Source of the DNA: an uncultured Oscillospiraceae bacterium
GTDB lineage: Bacteria > Bacillota_A > Clostridia > Oscillospirales > Oscillospiraceae
DNA: 37,149 nt
Assembly (NCBI GenBank): GCA_944387745.1
Contig: CALXGD010000062.1
Location: 1-37,149 of the forward strand
Direction of reading: 5' to 3'
Shown here: positions 8,396 to 15,755 of the stretch, piece after piece
Position numbering within the stretch: position 1 is the stretch's first letter
How the letters are laid out: each line of letters starts with the position of its first letter
Program-made: the position numbers and the translations under genes
The notes under the pieces: model-generated
What the model was told of the DNA's origin: nothing
Database searches by the model: none
The model's input: the letters and a program-made list of their open reading frames with translations, nothing else

Positions 8396-8887
8396 CTAGG
8401 GCTCTCCCCGCGTCAGACGCCAATACTCCGCCATGCTCTGGCCGGGCTGTCCAGTTACCTCCCGAGCTAGGTAATTTGCCCAAGGACCGGCCTCCCAGGA
8501 GAGGGCCGCCTCCCGTGTTGCAAATTCTATTTCGGCATAGAAGAAGCCTTTGGGCAGGCCTGGATCCACCTGATTGACTTCCAGGATGAGACCTTCCCCT
8601 AGGGAATAGCGTCTTTGTTCTTTCCCGATAAGGGGCCGACCGATGAATTGCTCCAGTTGAGCAAACAGGTCGGGAGAGATCTCGGTCTCGATCTCTTCTC
8701 TGGCCAGCCCCTGCGGGTCTGCTTTCCCCTTGAAACAGAGAATATGACGGGTTAGCATTCCAGAGGTCTCTCTGCGGATGCGCACAGTGGGGTGCAGGGA
8801 GATATACCCCTGGTCCATCCGAATAATCTGAGTGGGGACCGCACCTTCTGGCCAGCCGTCGGTGAGCCATTTTCGTTCAATTTCCAT
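8396..8887 (-). CDS. CYTH-domain protein (triphosphate tunnel metalloenzyme family)
   Basis: A 163-residue protein beginning MEIERKWL, the ExExK signature that opens the CYTH fold and binds the triphosphate and metal. A later E-I-E-T-E-I and a final Y-A-E-I-E-F provide the alternating acidic strands of the tunnel, and basic residues such as K-G-K and R-R-Y lie between. The family includes inorganic triphosphatases, thiamine triphosphatase and class IV adenylate cyclase; short bacterial proteins of this kind usually hydrolyse tripolyphosphate. An upstream in-frame start would add ten residues before the invariant N-terminus and is less likely. It is divergent from the methyltransferase gene. 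Confidence 0.88.
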   Translation of the reverse strand: MEIERKWLTDGWPEGAVPTQIIRMDQGYISLHPTVRIRRETSGMLTRHILCFKGKADPQGLAREEIETEISPDLFAQLEQFIGRPLIGKEQRRYSLGEGLILEVNQVDPGLPKGFFYAEIEFATREAALSWEAGPWANYLAREVTGQPGQSMAEYWRLTRGEP

Positions 8888-8966
8888 AATGACTTGTCTG
8901 CCTCCTGTCTTTAGCATTTTTATAGGACCTCAGCTGTGCCTGATGGGAAACCGTGGCACAAAATGT

Positions 8967-8982
8967 CCACATGTGGTATAAT
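8967..8982 (+). promoter_or_regulatory. Promoter -10 of the methyltransferase gene abutting a palindrome
   Basis: A perfect TATAAT at 8977-8982 directly follows a perfect 10-bp palindrome, CCACATGTGG (8967-8976). The -35 region is a poor match to TTGACA. The -10 serves the rlmI-like gene that starts at 9025. The palindrome could be an operator in the spacer. Confidence 0.5.
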
Positions 8983-9024
8983 GGAAAAAAATATTCTCCC
9001 ACAGAGGGAAGGAGAGAATCAGCT

Positions 9025-10254
9025 ATGAAGCGACAGCGCCCCTATCCTGTGTACACAATTACGCCTAAGGGAGAGCGCAGCCTGACCGCTGGACATCCGT
9101 GGATTTATGAAGAAGAGATCCTCCAGAGGCCGACCACTTCTCCTGAGAACGGCGCCCTGGTGGATGTGGTGAGCCGACGGGGAAGCTACTTGGGCACTGG
9201 TATGCTCAGCTTGTGCAGCAAAATCCGCATCCGCCTGCTCAGCCGCAATGCCAACGATCAATTTGACAGGGAGTTTTGGCGCCGCCGGATAGAATATGCC
9301 TGGGCATACCGAAAGACCGTTCTGGAACCAGAAGATCTGGAGTGTTGCCGGATTATTTTCGGCGAGGCGGATCAATTTCCCGGTCTGACAGTAGATCGTT
9401 TTCACAATGTCCTGGTGACCCAAACCATGTCCTATGGTATGGAACAGCGGAAGGGGCTTATTTTTCCACTGCTTGCCCAAGTGCTCCGAGAGGATGGCCA
9501 GGTCATTGACGGAATCTACGAGCGCAACGATGTCCCCCTTCGGGAGCGGGAGGGATTGGAGGAGGGCAAGGGCTGGTTTTTCCTTCCGGGAGAGGTTCCG
9601 CCTCAAGAGACCAGGACTGTGATCTGCGAGAACGGAATCCTCTATGAGGTGGACTTTGAGCACGGTCAAAAAACTGGATTTTTTCTGGATCAGAAATATA
9701 ACCGCCGGGCGGTGGCGAGGCTGGCCGCGGGAAAGCGGGTGCTGGATTGCTTTACGCACACGGGAAGCTTTGCGCTCAATGCGGCGCGGGGCGGAGCGGA
9801 ACAGGTGACTGCCGTAGATGTAAGCCAGGCGGCTCTTGATTTAGCAAGGGACAATGCCCGGCGAAACGGCTTGGAAGAAAAGATGGACTTTCTCTGTGCA
9901 GATGTGTTTGATCTGCTGCCCTCTCTGGAGGGGAGGAATGACTATAATTTTATCATTTTAGATCCGCCTGCCTTCACAAAATCCAGAAGGACCACAGAAA
10001 ATGCGATGCGGGGTTATAAGGAGATCAACTATCGGGCGATGAAGCTCCTGCCGCGAGGGGGTTATTTGGCCACCGCCAGCTGTAGCCATTTTGCCGACGA
10101 GGAGCGGTTTGTTCGGATGCTCCGACAGGCGGCCGCTGATGCTGGCCGACAGCTGCGACAGATCGAGGCTCGGCAGCAGGCCCCAGACCATCCAATTTTG
10201 TGGAACGTGGAGGAGACGAACTATTTAAAATTTTTCTTGTTTCAGGTGATTTAA
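9025..10254 (+). CDS. RlmI-type class I rRNA methyltransferase with PUA domain
   Basis: A 409-residue SAM-dependent methyltransferase of the RlmI/RlmK (YccW) family, which makes 5-methylcytosine in 23S rRNA in characterised members. The N-terminus (about 1-80) is a PUA-like domain starting K-G-E-R-S-L-T-A-G-H-P-W-I-Y. The Rossmann part shows D-C-F-T-H-T-G-S-F-A-L-N-A-A for SAM binding, V-D-V-S for the ribose site, and L-D-P-P-A-F-T-K as motif IV. A later A-T-A-S-C-S-H carries the conserved Cys. ATG 9025 has GGAAGGAGAG upstream. The position modified here is not proven. Confidence 0.9.
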   Translation: MKRQRPYPVYTITPKGERSLTAGHPWIYEEEILQRPTTSPENGALVDVVSRRGSYLGTGMLSLCSKIRIRLLSRNANDQFDREFWRRRIEYAWAYRKTVLEPEDLECCRIIFGEADQFPGLTVDRFHNVLVTQTMSYGMEQRKGLIFPLLAQVLREDGQVIDGIYERNDVPLREREGLEEGKGWFFLPGEVPPQETRTVICENGILYEVDFEHGQKTGFFLDQKYNRRAVARLAAGKRVLDCFTHTGSFALNAARGGAEQVTAVDVSQAALDLARDNARRNGLEEKMDFLCADVFDLLPSLEGRNDYNFIILDPPAFTKSRRTTENAMRGYKEINYRAMKLLPRGGYLATASCSHFADEERFVRMLRQAAADAGRQLRQIEARQQAPDHPILWNVEETNYLKFFLFQVI

Positions 10255-10321
10255 AGCCGGAAGCGGGTTGTGGAAGAAAACCGCGCCTTACTTTCCGTGA
10301 GATGGAGACCTGGGAATGATG

Positions 10322-10359
10322 AGACATCCTGCAGTGCCTAAGATCGCTGCAGGATGTCT
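10322..10359. terminator. Hairpin after the methyltransferase gene
   Basis: A 13-bp perfect inverted repeat, 10322-10334 with 10347-10359, has a 12-nt loop and lies between convergent genes. The tails are short of T on both strands, so it may be a weak or bidirectional terminator. It also marks the left edge of the AT-richer cassette. Confidence 0.6.
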
Positions 10360-10443
10360 TACTGTAACTGAATTGTTCAAATCAGCGGAATGAATGTCTG
10401 AACAAAGGCCGGGGGAACAACTGTGCGTTCAGTGAAATATGCT

Positions 10444-11142
10444 TTACTCATTGCAAATGTTAAAATTCGTATCACGATATTTACAAATGCGGTCGGCCAT
10501 TTCTTTTCCGTACTCCTGTTCAAAATCTGACAGAACAGCGGCGGCCAAACGCTCTCCGGCGCTGGCAAAAATAGCAGAGACCACTTCACGGTAAGACCAG
10601 TAGGAATGTGCACAGTGAAACTCAAAATCACGAACATATTGCATTTTTTTGGTGCAGTCAGTCTGGTCTGTAAAATTTGCGTCCGGAATGACATGGAGGC
10701 AACAGTCGCTGGTGTTTAAAGTTTGTTTGACTTCATACACAAGGTCGGGATTGAAACCACGACAAATGGACTTGTCAATATATTGACAATATTCGTCGCC
10801 AGCATCTGTACGACCCATTTCGCGAAATTGAGTGTTCCAGGGGCAAATATCAATTTGCCGCACTACATCGGGATTTTTTGCAAGTATAGTTGTCTTGTTG
10901 GCGCAGCCAAGCTTTTTACATTCTTCAGTATTAACCCACTCGCCATATTGACAATAAACTTCATAGGTTAAATTGGTGACACCATCCCGAATGGCCCGTT
11001 GAGCCATTCGGCGCCCTCTCTGCGTGCCGTAATACTGTGTGCCATGCCGAAAGGCAAGGCGGCCTTGCTCCCCGAAGGTGTCAGTTAAACGGACATAATA
11101 CCGAGCGACAATGAAAGCTTGCATTTTTTCCGTGAAGTTCAT
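10444..11142 (-). CDS. L-2-amino-thiazoline-4-carboxylic acid (ATC) hydrolase family protein
   Basis: A 232-residue protein of the family named after ATC hydrolase, which opens the thiazoline ring of ATC to N-carbamoyl-cysteine in Pseudomonas; many clostridial members have no tested function. Family marks are the F-G-E-Q-G-R start of the helical part (about 25), G-R-R-M-A-Q-R-A, C-P-W-N with an upstream D-I, Y-C-Q-Y-I-D-K-S-I-C-R-G-F-N-P and a final S-D-C-C. ATG 11142 has AGGAGG nine bases upstream; the longer form would read through that site. At least ten Cys residues are unusual for its size and may bind a metal. It lies downstream of, and parallel to, the regulator gene. Confidence 0.75.
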   Translation of the reverse strand: MNFTEKMQAFIVARYYVRLTDTFGEQGRLAFRHGTQYYGTQRGRRMAQRAIRDGVTNLTYEVYCQYGEWVNTEECKKLGCANKTTILAKNPDVVRQIDICPWNTQFREMGRTDAGDEYCQYIDKSICRGFNPDLVYEVKQTLNTSDCCLHVIPDANFTDQTDCTKKMQYVRDFEFHCAHSYWSYREVVSAIFASAGERLAAAVLSDFEQEYGKEMADRICKYRDTNFNICNE

Positions 11143-11294
11143 AATTGTGTACCTCCTCATATTTTAAAAAGTGAGCCGTATATTGTATGAGACGATTGTG
11201 GAAATGGCTGTCTCCATTCCTTCGCGCGTGTTATCGCCGCTGGGATTGGATTTGCAAAGCTAATACAATAAGAGCGATCGTTGGGAAGAGTGCA

Positions 11295-12002
11295 TTATCC
11301 AATCAAAGTCAAATTGCTTTTGGGGACCCGGTTGATTTGATTTAAGTACCGGTAAATCGTGGCCTCTGAAGTCTCCATCTGCTTTGCCACTTCACTGACC
11401 GCACCCTTCAAGAGGAAAACCCCTTTAGACTCTAAAATTTCAACGAGGGACATCTTCTCATCTTTTGTCAAACGGTTGATGGGCACGCCGGATTGTTTAA
11501 CGGCGCCATCTAAAACAGACTGAACCACCTCTACAACGGAGTTTTGGAAGGTCTCCTCGGCATTATTATGGGGGAGGTCAACCAGTTGTCTCAGATCGTC
11601 GATACCGCTTCCGAGCATTGGCGACATGCGAAAGAGTTCGGAGAGGGACTCTAATGTTTGGAAATAACAGCTTGTATCGTAATTGATGCAGAGCATGCCG
11701 ATCAATTTTCCAAGATCATCTTTAATGAACATGGTAGAAGATCGCAAAAGGGAGTTAGAACGGGAAATACCGCGATAATCTACAACGAAGTCCTTTTTTT
11801 CATATACGCGGTCGGCAATAAGCTGAAGGGCGAGACTGGTAAGGGGGGCTCCTGGAGTGCGCCCACTAATGTGATTGTTTACAATGCAGGCGATAGAATT
11901 GGAATTATCGCTTAAATCATGCAATACGATCTCATACTGTTTGCCTAGAACTTGTCCGAGGAACTCTACCAAAGTACAGTATTGTTTTATAATAGGGTGC
12001 AT
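11295..12002 (-). CDS. YheO/DauR-type PAS and helix-turn-helix transcriptional regulator
   Basis: A 235-residue regulator. The N-terminal part (about 5-115) is the YheO-like PAS domain, with Y-E-I-V-L-H-D-L, an S-I-A-C-I-V-N-N-H-I-S-G-R stretch and a final L-C-I-N-Y-D. The C-terminal part (about 175-230) is the matching HTH, with G-A-V-S-E-V-A-K-Q-M-E-T-S-E-A-T-I-Y-R-Y. Characterised relatives such as DauR sense amino acids and repress their catabolic genes. ATG 12002 has AAGGAGG seven bases upstream. It is divergent from ridA, so it is the natural regulator of the plus-strand cassette. The effector is unknown. Confidence 0.85.
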   Translation of the reverse strand: MHPIIKQYCTLVEFLGQVLGKQYEIVLHDLSDNSNSIACIVNNHISGRTPGAPLTSLALQLIADRVYEKKDFVVDYRGISRSNSLLRSSTMFIKDDLGKLIGMLCINYDTSCYFQTLESLSELFRMSPMLGSGIDDLRQLVDLPHNNAEETFQNSVVEVVQSVLDGAVKQSGVPINRLTKDEKMSLVEILESKGVFLLKGAVSEVAKQMETSEATIYRYLNQINRVPKSNLTLIG

Positions 12003-12232
12003 GGGCGGCCTCCTTTTCTCACATGTTGTGACAGAAGAATTCGCGCTGTGAGTATAATTTATTAACATTATAATTAGCAGGACACGAAAAGCCTTTTGAG
12101 TGCAGCTCCATTATATAAAAATTCGGGTGATTAATCAACTAAAAGAGATTAAATAAAGGAAATTTATACAATACAAACAAATATGAGAATAGAAATTCTA
12201 CGTAATAGAAAATTATTATTATGAAAATATTA

Positions 12233-12260
12233 TTGACAAAAATAGATAAAGCTATATAAT
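12233..12260 (+). promoter_or_regulatory. Strong sigma-A promoter of the ridA cassette
   Basis: TTGACA (12233-12238), a 16-bp spacer and TATAAT (12255-12260) match consensus exactly. It drives ridA and probably the rest of the plus-strand cassette. The whole 12003-12325 gap is AT-rich and shared with the divergent regulator gene, so operator sites probably lie here; I could not define one. Confidence 0.85.
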
Positions 12261-12325
12261 GTTGATTAAAGAAAATATAAGAACTGTACAAATGATTGAT
12301 GCAGTGAAAAGGAGGGGGATTCAAA

Positions 12326-12703
12326 TTGCAGAGCCAAATTGAGGTAACCAGTGCACCGGCAGCAATTGGACCGTATTCCCAGGGTATTGCAACAGAGCGA
12401 ACTGTTTTTGTTTCTGGACAGTTGCCGATTGTACCCCAAACGGGACAGCTTGCTGAGGGAATTGAGGAGCAAACTCGGTACAGTATTCAAAATATTCAAG
12501 CCATTTTAGCCGGAGCTGGGTTGGGGCTTCAGCATGTAGTAAAGACAACCGTGTTTTTAAAAGATATGGCAGACTTCACAAAAATGAATCAAATTTACCA
12601 GGAATATTTTTCTCATCCATATCCGGCAAGAAGTGCTGTTCAAGTGGCTGCGTTACCCAAAGGAGCGTTAGTTGAAATTGAATGTATTGCGACGCGGGAG
12701 TAG
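12326..12703 (+). CDS. ridA: RidA family imine/enamine deaminase
   Basis: A 125-residue RidA (YjgF/YER057c/UK114) protein, the usual length. RidA hydrolyses 2-aminoacrylate and related imines made by PLP or Fe-S amino-acid lyases, protecting PLP enzymes. The catalytic Arg (about 102, in Y-P-A-R-S-A-V-Q-V) and Glu (about 117, in L-V-E-I-E) are present with the 15-residue spacing seen in E. coli RidA, as is the G-P-Y-S-Q-G motif. The start is TTG at 12326, with AAGGAGG about ten bases upstream. It is the first gene after a consensus promoter and lies 34 nt before a cysteine-desulfidase-type gene, whose product would release 2-aminoacrylate. That pairing supports a true RidA role. Confidence 0.92.
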   Translation: MQSQIEVTSAPAAIGPYSQGIATERTVFVSGQLPIVPQTGQLAEGIEEQTRYSIQNIQAILAGAGLGLQHVVKTTVFLKDMADFTKMNQIYQEYFSHPYPARSAVQVAALPKGALVEIECIATRE

Positions 12704-12737
12704 ATATACCTTATAATGGTAGGAGGGCCAGATAAAT

Positions 12738-13178
12738 ATGGAGGCCGCAGAAATTGTTGGTCTGATCAACGCGGAAATGTGCTTGGCAACTGGTTGTACG
12801 GAACCGGCAGCGGTTGCACTTGCTGCGGCTGCTGCGAGCCAATGGCTGAGAAAAGAGGGGGAGGAGCCGGAAAACATTGAGGTGGCGGCTAGCATTAATA
12901 TTATAAAAAATGCGATGGCAGCAGGCATCCCGGGAAGTCACTATACGGGTATGAAATATGCGGCTGCAATTGGCGCTATGTCGGTGCCGGATTACGGACT
13001 TGAAGTATTTGATTACGTATCAAAAGAAAAGATTGCGTATGCGGAAGAAATGGTTAAAAAGGATGCAGTAATAGTAAAGGTGGCTGATGTTTCAGAGTTA
13101 TTGTACATTGATGTGGAGGTGAGAGGAAAAAACATCGTGCAAGAGCGATCATATCCGGTCAGCATGAGAACATTGTGA
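12738..13178 (+). CDS. Cysteine-desulfidase / UPF0597 family protein, N-terminal part (frameshifted)
   Basis: The first 146 codons of a gene of the L-cysteine desulfidase (CyuA, YhaM, UPF0597; Fe-S serine-dehydratase-alpha-like) family, normally about 430 residues. The start ATG 12738 has AGGAGG eleven bases upstream. It carries the family's first cluster-Cys motif, A-T-G-C-T-E-P-A-A (Cys about 20), and the I-P-G-S-H-Y-T-G segment. Homology stops near residue 131, and the frame then reads off-family to TGA at 13176-13178. The continuation is in the -1 frame through 13133-14041. The enzyme would turn L-cysteine into sulfide, ammonia and pyruvate through 2-aminoacrylate. The product of this frame alone should be inactive. 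Confidence 0.8.
   Translation: MEAAEIVGLINAEMCLATGCTEPAAVALAAAAASQWLRKEGEEPENIEVAASINIIKNAMAAGIPGSHYTGMKYAAAIGAMSVPDYGLEVFDYVSKEKIAYAEEMVKKDAVIVKVADVSELLYIDVEVRGKNIVQERSYPVSMRTL
13127..13133 (+). other. A_AAA_AAC slippery heptamer at the frame break
   Basis: In the upstream frame the codons read GGA AAA AAC, giving the canonical X_XXY_YYZ motif A_AAA_AAC. A -1 slip here leads directly into CAT CGT GCA AGA GCG ATC, the family-conserved stretch K-K-H-R-A-R-A-I-I-S-G. The same result would follow from one A missing in a six-A run. No strong downstream stimulatory hairpin or upstream Shine-Dalgarno-like enhancer was obvious. Confidence 0.5.
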
Positions 13179-14041
13179 GAATTGAGCTTGACGATGAGGC
13201 GGTATTTCAGAAAAATGAAGAGGGGGAATCTTCAGGATCGGACAATTTGATTGACAAAGCGAAAAAAGAGCTAAGCTTAGAGCGTGTTTTTGAGTTTGCT
13301 GTACATGAGTTCCTGCCATATAGCAGCCAAGGAGATATGATACGAAAGAGCGTTCAAGTGAACGAAGAAATTGCGCAAGAGGGACTGAAAAATCAGTACG
13401 GCCTCGGGATTGGGAAGTTATTGGCGCGCAATCAGAATTCTTCAAATGGAGCAAATTGGTCGGCGTGCGCAGTGATTTCAGCAGCGGCAGGGGCAGATGC
13501 GCGGATGGCTGGAGCGCCGCTGCCAGTAGTAACAAATTCGGGGAGCGGAAATCAGGGAATTACAGCGACTGTTCCGGTGGTTGCGGTGGCCAAATCCCTG
13601 AACAAGGACGAGGAGACGATGCTCCGTGCCGTTGCTCTAAGCAATTTGGTTGCAATATACATCAAGCTAAAGTTTGGACGCCTTTCTGCTTTGTGCGGAG
13701 CCTCAGTTGCAGGGACTGGAGCGGCCTGTGGAATCACATATTTGTTGGGAGGCGGTTTTCAGGAAATCTGCTTTGCAATTCAAAACATGGCGGGGAATAT
13801 AACCGGTATGCTGTGTGATGGGGCCAAATCGGACTGTTCTTTGAAAATCGTGACAGCAATCCAGGCGGCGACACAAGCTGCATTGATGGCGGTAAATGGA
13901 ATATCAGTGCCTTTTACAGATGGCATTGTGGAGAAGAAGGCCCAAGATACGATTGAGAATATTGCAACACTAAGTCAAAAGTGCTCGCGTACATTGGATC
14001 AAACAATTCTAGAGATGATGATTCATAAGGATGGCATGTAG
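13175..14041 (+). CDS. Cysteine-desulfidase / UPF0597 family protein, C-terminal part (frameshifted)
   Basis: The remaining two thirds of the same gene, about 300 codons when read in frame from 13133; the GTG at 13175 has no ribosome site and is unlikely to be a true start. It contains the family motifs G-S-G-N-Q-G-I, the Cys-rich M-L-C-D-G-A-K-S-D-C-S-L-K that supplies Fe-S cluster ligands, and a final G-I-V-E-K-K-A-Q-D-T-I-E-N-I. No stop or further lesion interrupts it, and the codon use matches the N-terminal part. This argues for a very recent break, a sequence error or functional slippage rather than an old pseudogene. The solute-binding protein gene follows after 81 nt. Confidence 0.8.
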   Translation: MRIELDDEAVFQKNEEGESSGSDNLIDKAKKELSLERVFEFAVHEFLPYSSQGDMIRKSVQVNEEIAQEGLKNQYGLGIGKLLARNQNSSNGANWSACAVISAAAGADARMAGAPLPVVTNSGSGNQGITATVPVVAVAKSLNKDEETMLRAVALSNLVAIYIKLKFGRLSALCGASVAGTGAACGITYLLGGGFQEICFAIQNMAGNITGMLCDGAKSDCSLKIVTAIQAATQAALMAVNGISVPFTDGIVEKKAQDTIENIATLSQKCSRTLDQTILEMMIHKDGM

Positions 14042-14122
14042 TGTTTTACGTATGATTGATCAAAAATGATCTTAGAAAAACCGCGTGTGGTAAATATCAT
14101 TTCTAAAAATGGAGGGTCAAAA

Positions 14123-15673
14123 ATGAAAAAGAAAATTGCCTGCTTATTGTCCGGAGTGATGGTCCTTCAGTTGTTGCTGGTGGGCTGCGGCGGAGGTCAG
14201 AGCAGTACAAGTGAAAGCGGCGGAGATGCCGCTCAGACTGAAGCCTTGCGGTTCGGCATGACCTATGAACCCATTTCCTTGGATCCGACCGGAGCGTCTG
14301 ACAATGGTTCCTTTATGATTATGACCCAGGTTTATGATACTCTTGTGCGGGAAGATGCAGAGGGAAACCTAGTTCCTGGCCTTGCTAAATCGTGGACTTT
14401 CTCAGAGGATAGAACGCAGATTGTGTTTCAACTGGAGGAAGGAGTCAAATTCCACAATGGTGAGACGATGACCGCAGAGGATGTCGCCTATTCCTTAAAT
14501 GAAGCGGCTGTCTCTTCTTATGCGGCGAAGATCACTGGTACAATTGATCATGCGGAAGCAACTGGTGACTTAGAAGTGACAATGACTTTAAAGTATCCCT
14601 ATGAGCCTATTTTGAGCTGCTTGTCCTGTGCCAATGCTTCCATTGTCTGTAAGAGTGCCAAGGAAGCGGATCCGGAGGGATTTGGACGGAATCCTGTTGG
14701 TACGGGCCCCTTTAAGTTTGTCTCTTGGGAGAATGGGCAGAGCATCACCCTGGAGCGCTTTGACGATTACTACAGAGGCCCCGCCAGCATTAAGGACTTG
14801 ACCTTCCGTGTTTACACTGATACGAATACGGCTGTTATTGCTCTGGAGAGCGGAGATATCGATGTTTTGGATAACCCGCCAGCTAGTGACTATGAAAATT
14901 TGAGAAACAATGAGAACCTGAGTCTATATGAGACGGAATCCAGTATGCCAATTTTCCTGGGCTTTAATTGTGAGTCTGGCCCCTTCAGCAATCAGAAGCT
15001 TCGTGAGGCTGTCAGCTATGCGCTTAACCGTGACGACATCATTCTCGGTTCTGTAGAGGGATATGGTGTGCCGCTGCAGTGTACGATTGCCCCGGGCGCA
15101 TTTGGTTATCCGGAAGATTTCCAGTTTAATCCCTATGACCCTGAGAAGGCAAAGGAATTACTGGCAGAAGCTGGATACCCTGATGGCTTGACCGTGTCTC
15201 TGAAATGCAATGAAAGCACGACATATTCTAAGCCGGCGGTTATCATCCAGGATCAGTTGCGGCAGATCGGCATTGAAGTCAAAGTAGAGATTATGGAGAA
15301 GGGCGCGTTCTTAGAGGATATTTATACCAACGGAAACTTTGAGATGTGCGTTTGGGCCATTATTTCCATGATTCCTGATGCGGATTATACCATGTATTCC
15401 AGATTCCATAGTGAACTGATGGGTGGAAGCAATAACTTCTTCCGTATTGCGATCCCGGGTATGGACGATCTGCTGGACGCTTCCCGCGTGGAAGGCGACC
15501 CCGAGGTCCGTGCAGATATGTTCTATCAGGCCTGCGAATTGGTTCGGGAATATGTGCCTCTGGTTCCACTGTACTGCGGACTTAACTGCGTAGTAGCGAA
15601 CAAGAACCTGGAGGGCGTGGTTGCAAACGCGGCAAATAAATATTATGTTTACGATTATCGGTGGGTAAGCTAA
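14123..15673 (+). CDS. ABC transporter substrate-binding lipoprotein (Dpp/Opp family 5)
   Basis: A 516-residue extracellular solute-binding protein for a peptide/nickel/opine-type importer. The start is ATG 14123 with GGAGGG seven bases upstream, followed by a lipoprotein signal (L-L-L-V-G-C, Cys about 22). Family-5 marks include the S-L-D-P-T-G opening (about 60), the G-E-T-M-T-A-E-D-V-A-Y-S segment, N-P-V-G-T-G-P-F-K-F and R-E-A-V-S-Y-A-L-N-R-D. It is the first of five importer genes. The ligand cannot be read; the nearby ATC-hydrolase, desulfidase and M20 genes suggest a small sulfur amino-acid derivative or a peptide. Confidence 0.9.
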   Translation: MKKKIACLLSGVMVLQLLLVGCGGGQSSTSESGGDAAQTEALRFGMTYEPISLDPTGASDNGSFMIMTQVYDTLVREDAEGNLVPGLAKSWTFSEDRTQIVFQLEEGVKFHNGETMTAEDVAYSLNEAAVSSYAAKITGTIDHAEATGDLEVTMTLKYPYEPILSCLSCANASIVCKSAKEADPEGFGRNPVGTGPFKFVSWENGQSITLERFDDYYRGPASIKDLTFRVYTDTNTAVIALESGDIDVLDNPPASDYENLRNNENLSLYETESSMPIFLGFNCESGPFSNQKLREAVSYALNRDDIILGSVEGYGVPLQCTIAPGAFGYPEDFQFNPYDPEKAKELLAEAGYPDGLTVSLKCNESTTYSKPAVIIQDQLRQIGIEVKVEIMEKGAFLEDIYTNGNFEMCVWAIISMIPDADYTMYSRFHSELMGGSNNFFRIAIPGMDDLLDASRVEGDPEVRADMFYQACELVREYVPLVPLYCGLNCVVANKNLEGVVANAANKYYVYDYRWVS

Positions 15674-15684
15674 AAGAATAATCT

Positions 15685-15739
15685 GCCAAGGCCGTAATGC
15701 TGCGAACATGATTGCGGCGTACGGCCTTGGCTGTTTTTT
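15685..15739 (+). terminator. Intrinsic terminator between the binding protein and permease genes
   Basis: A 12-bp perfect stem (15685-15696 with 15720-15731) encloses a 23-nt loop and is followed by TG and six T. It lies inside the transporter operon, just after the binding-protein stop. Partial termination here would give more binding protein than permease, a usual arrangement for ABC importers. Confidence 0.8.
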
Positions 15740-15755
15740 GCAGAGGGAGGACCGT

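Noticed and set aside
8190..8399. Small plus-strand gene in the AT-rich gap
   Set aside because: There is a GAAAGGAG site, but no start codon at a fitting distance, and the frame runs into the end of the CYTH gene with no motif.
13175..14041. Second desulfidase part as an independent gene from GTG 13175
   Set aside because: There is no ribosome site, and family similarity continues upstream in the same frame to 13133.
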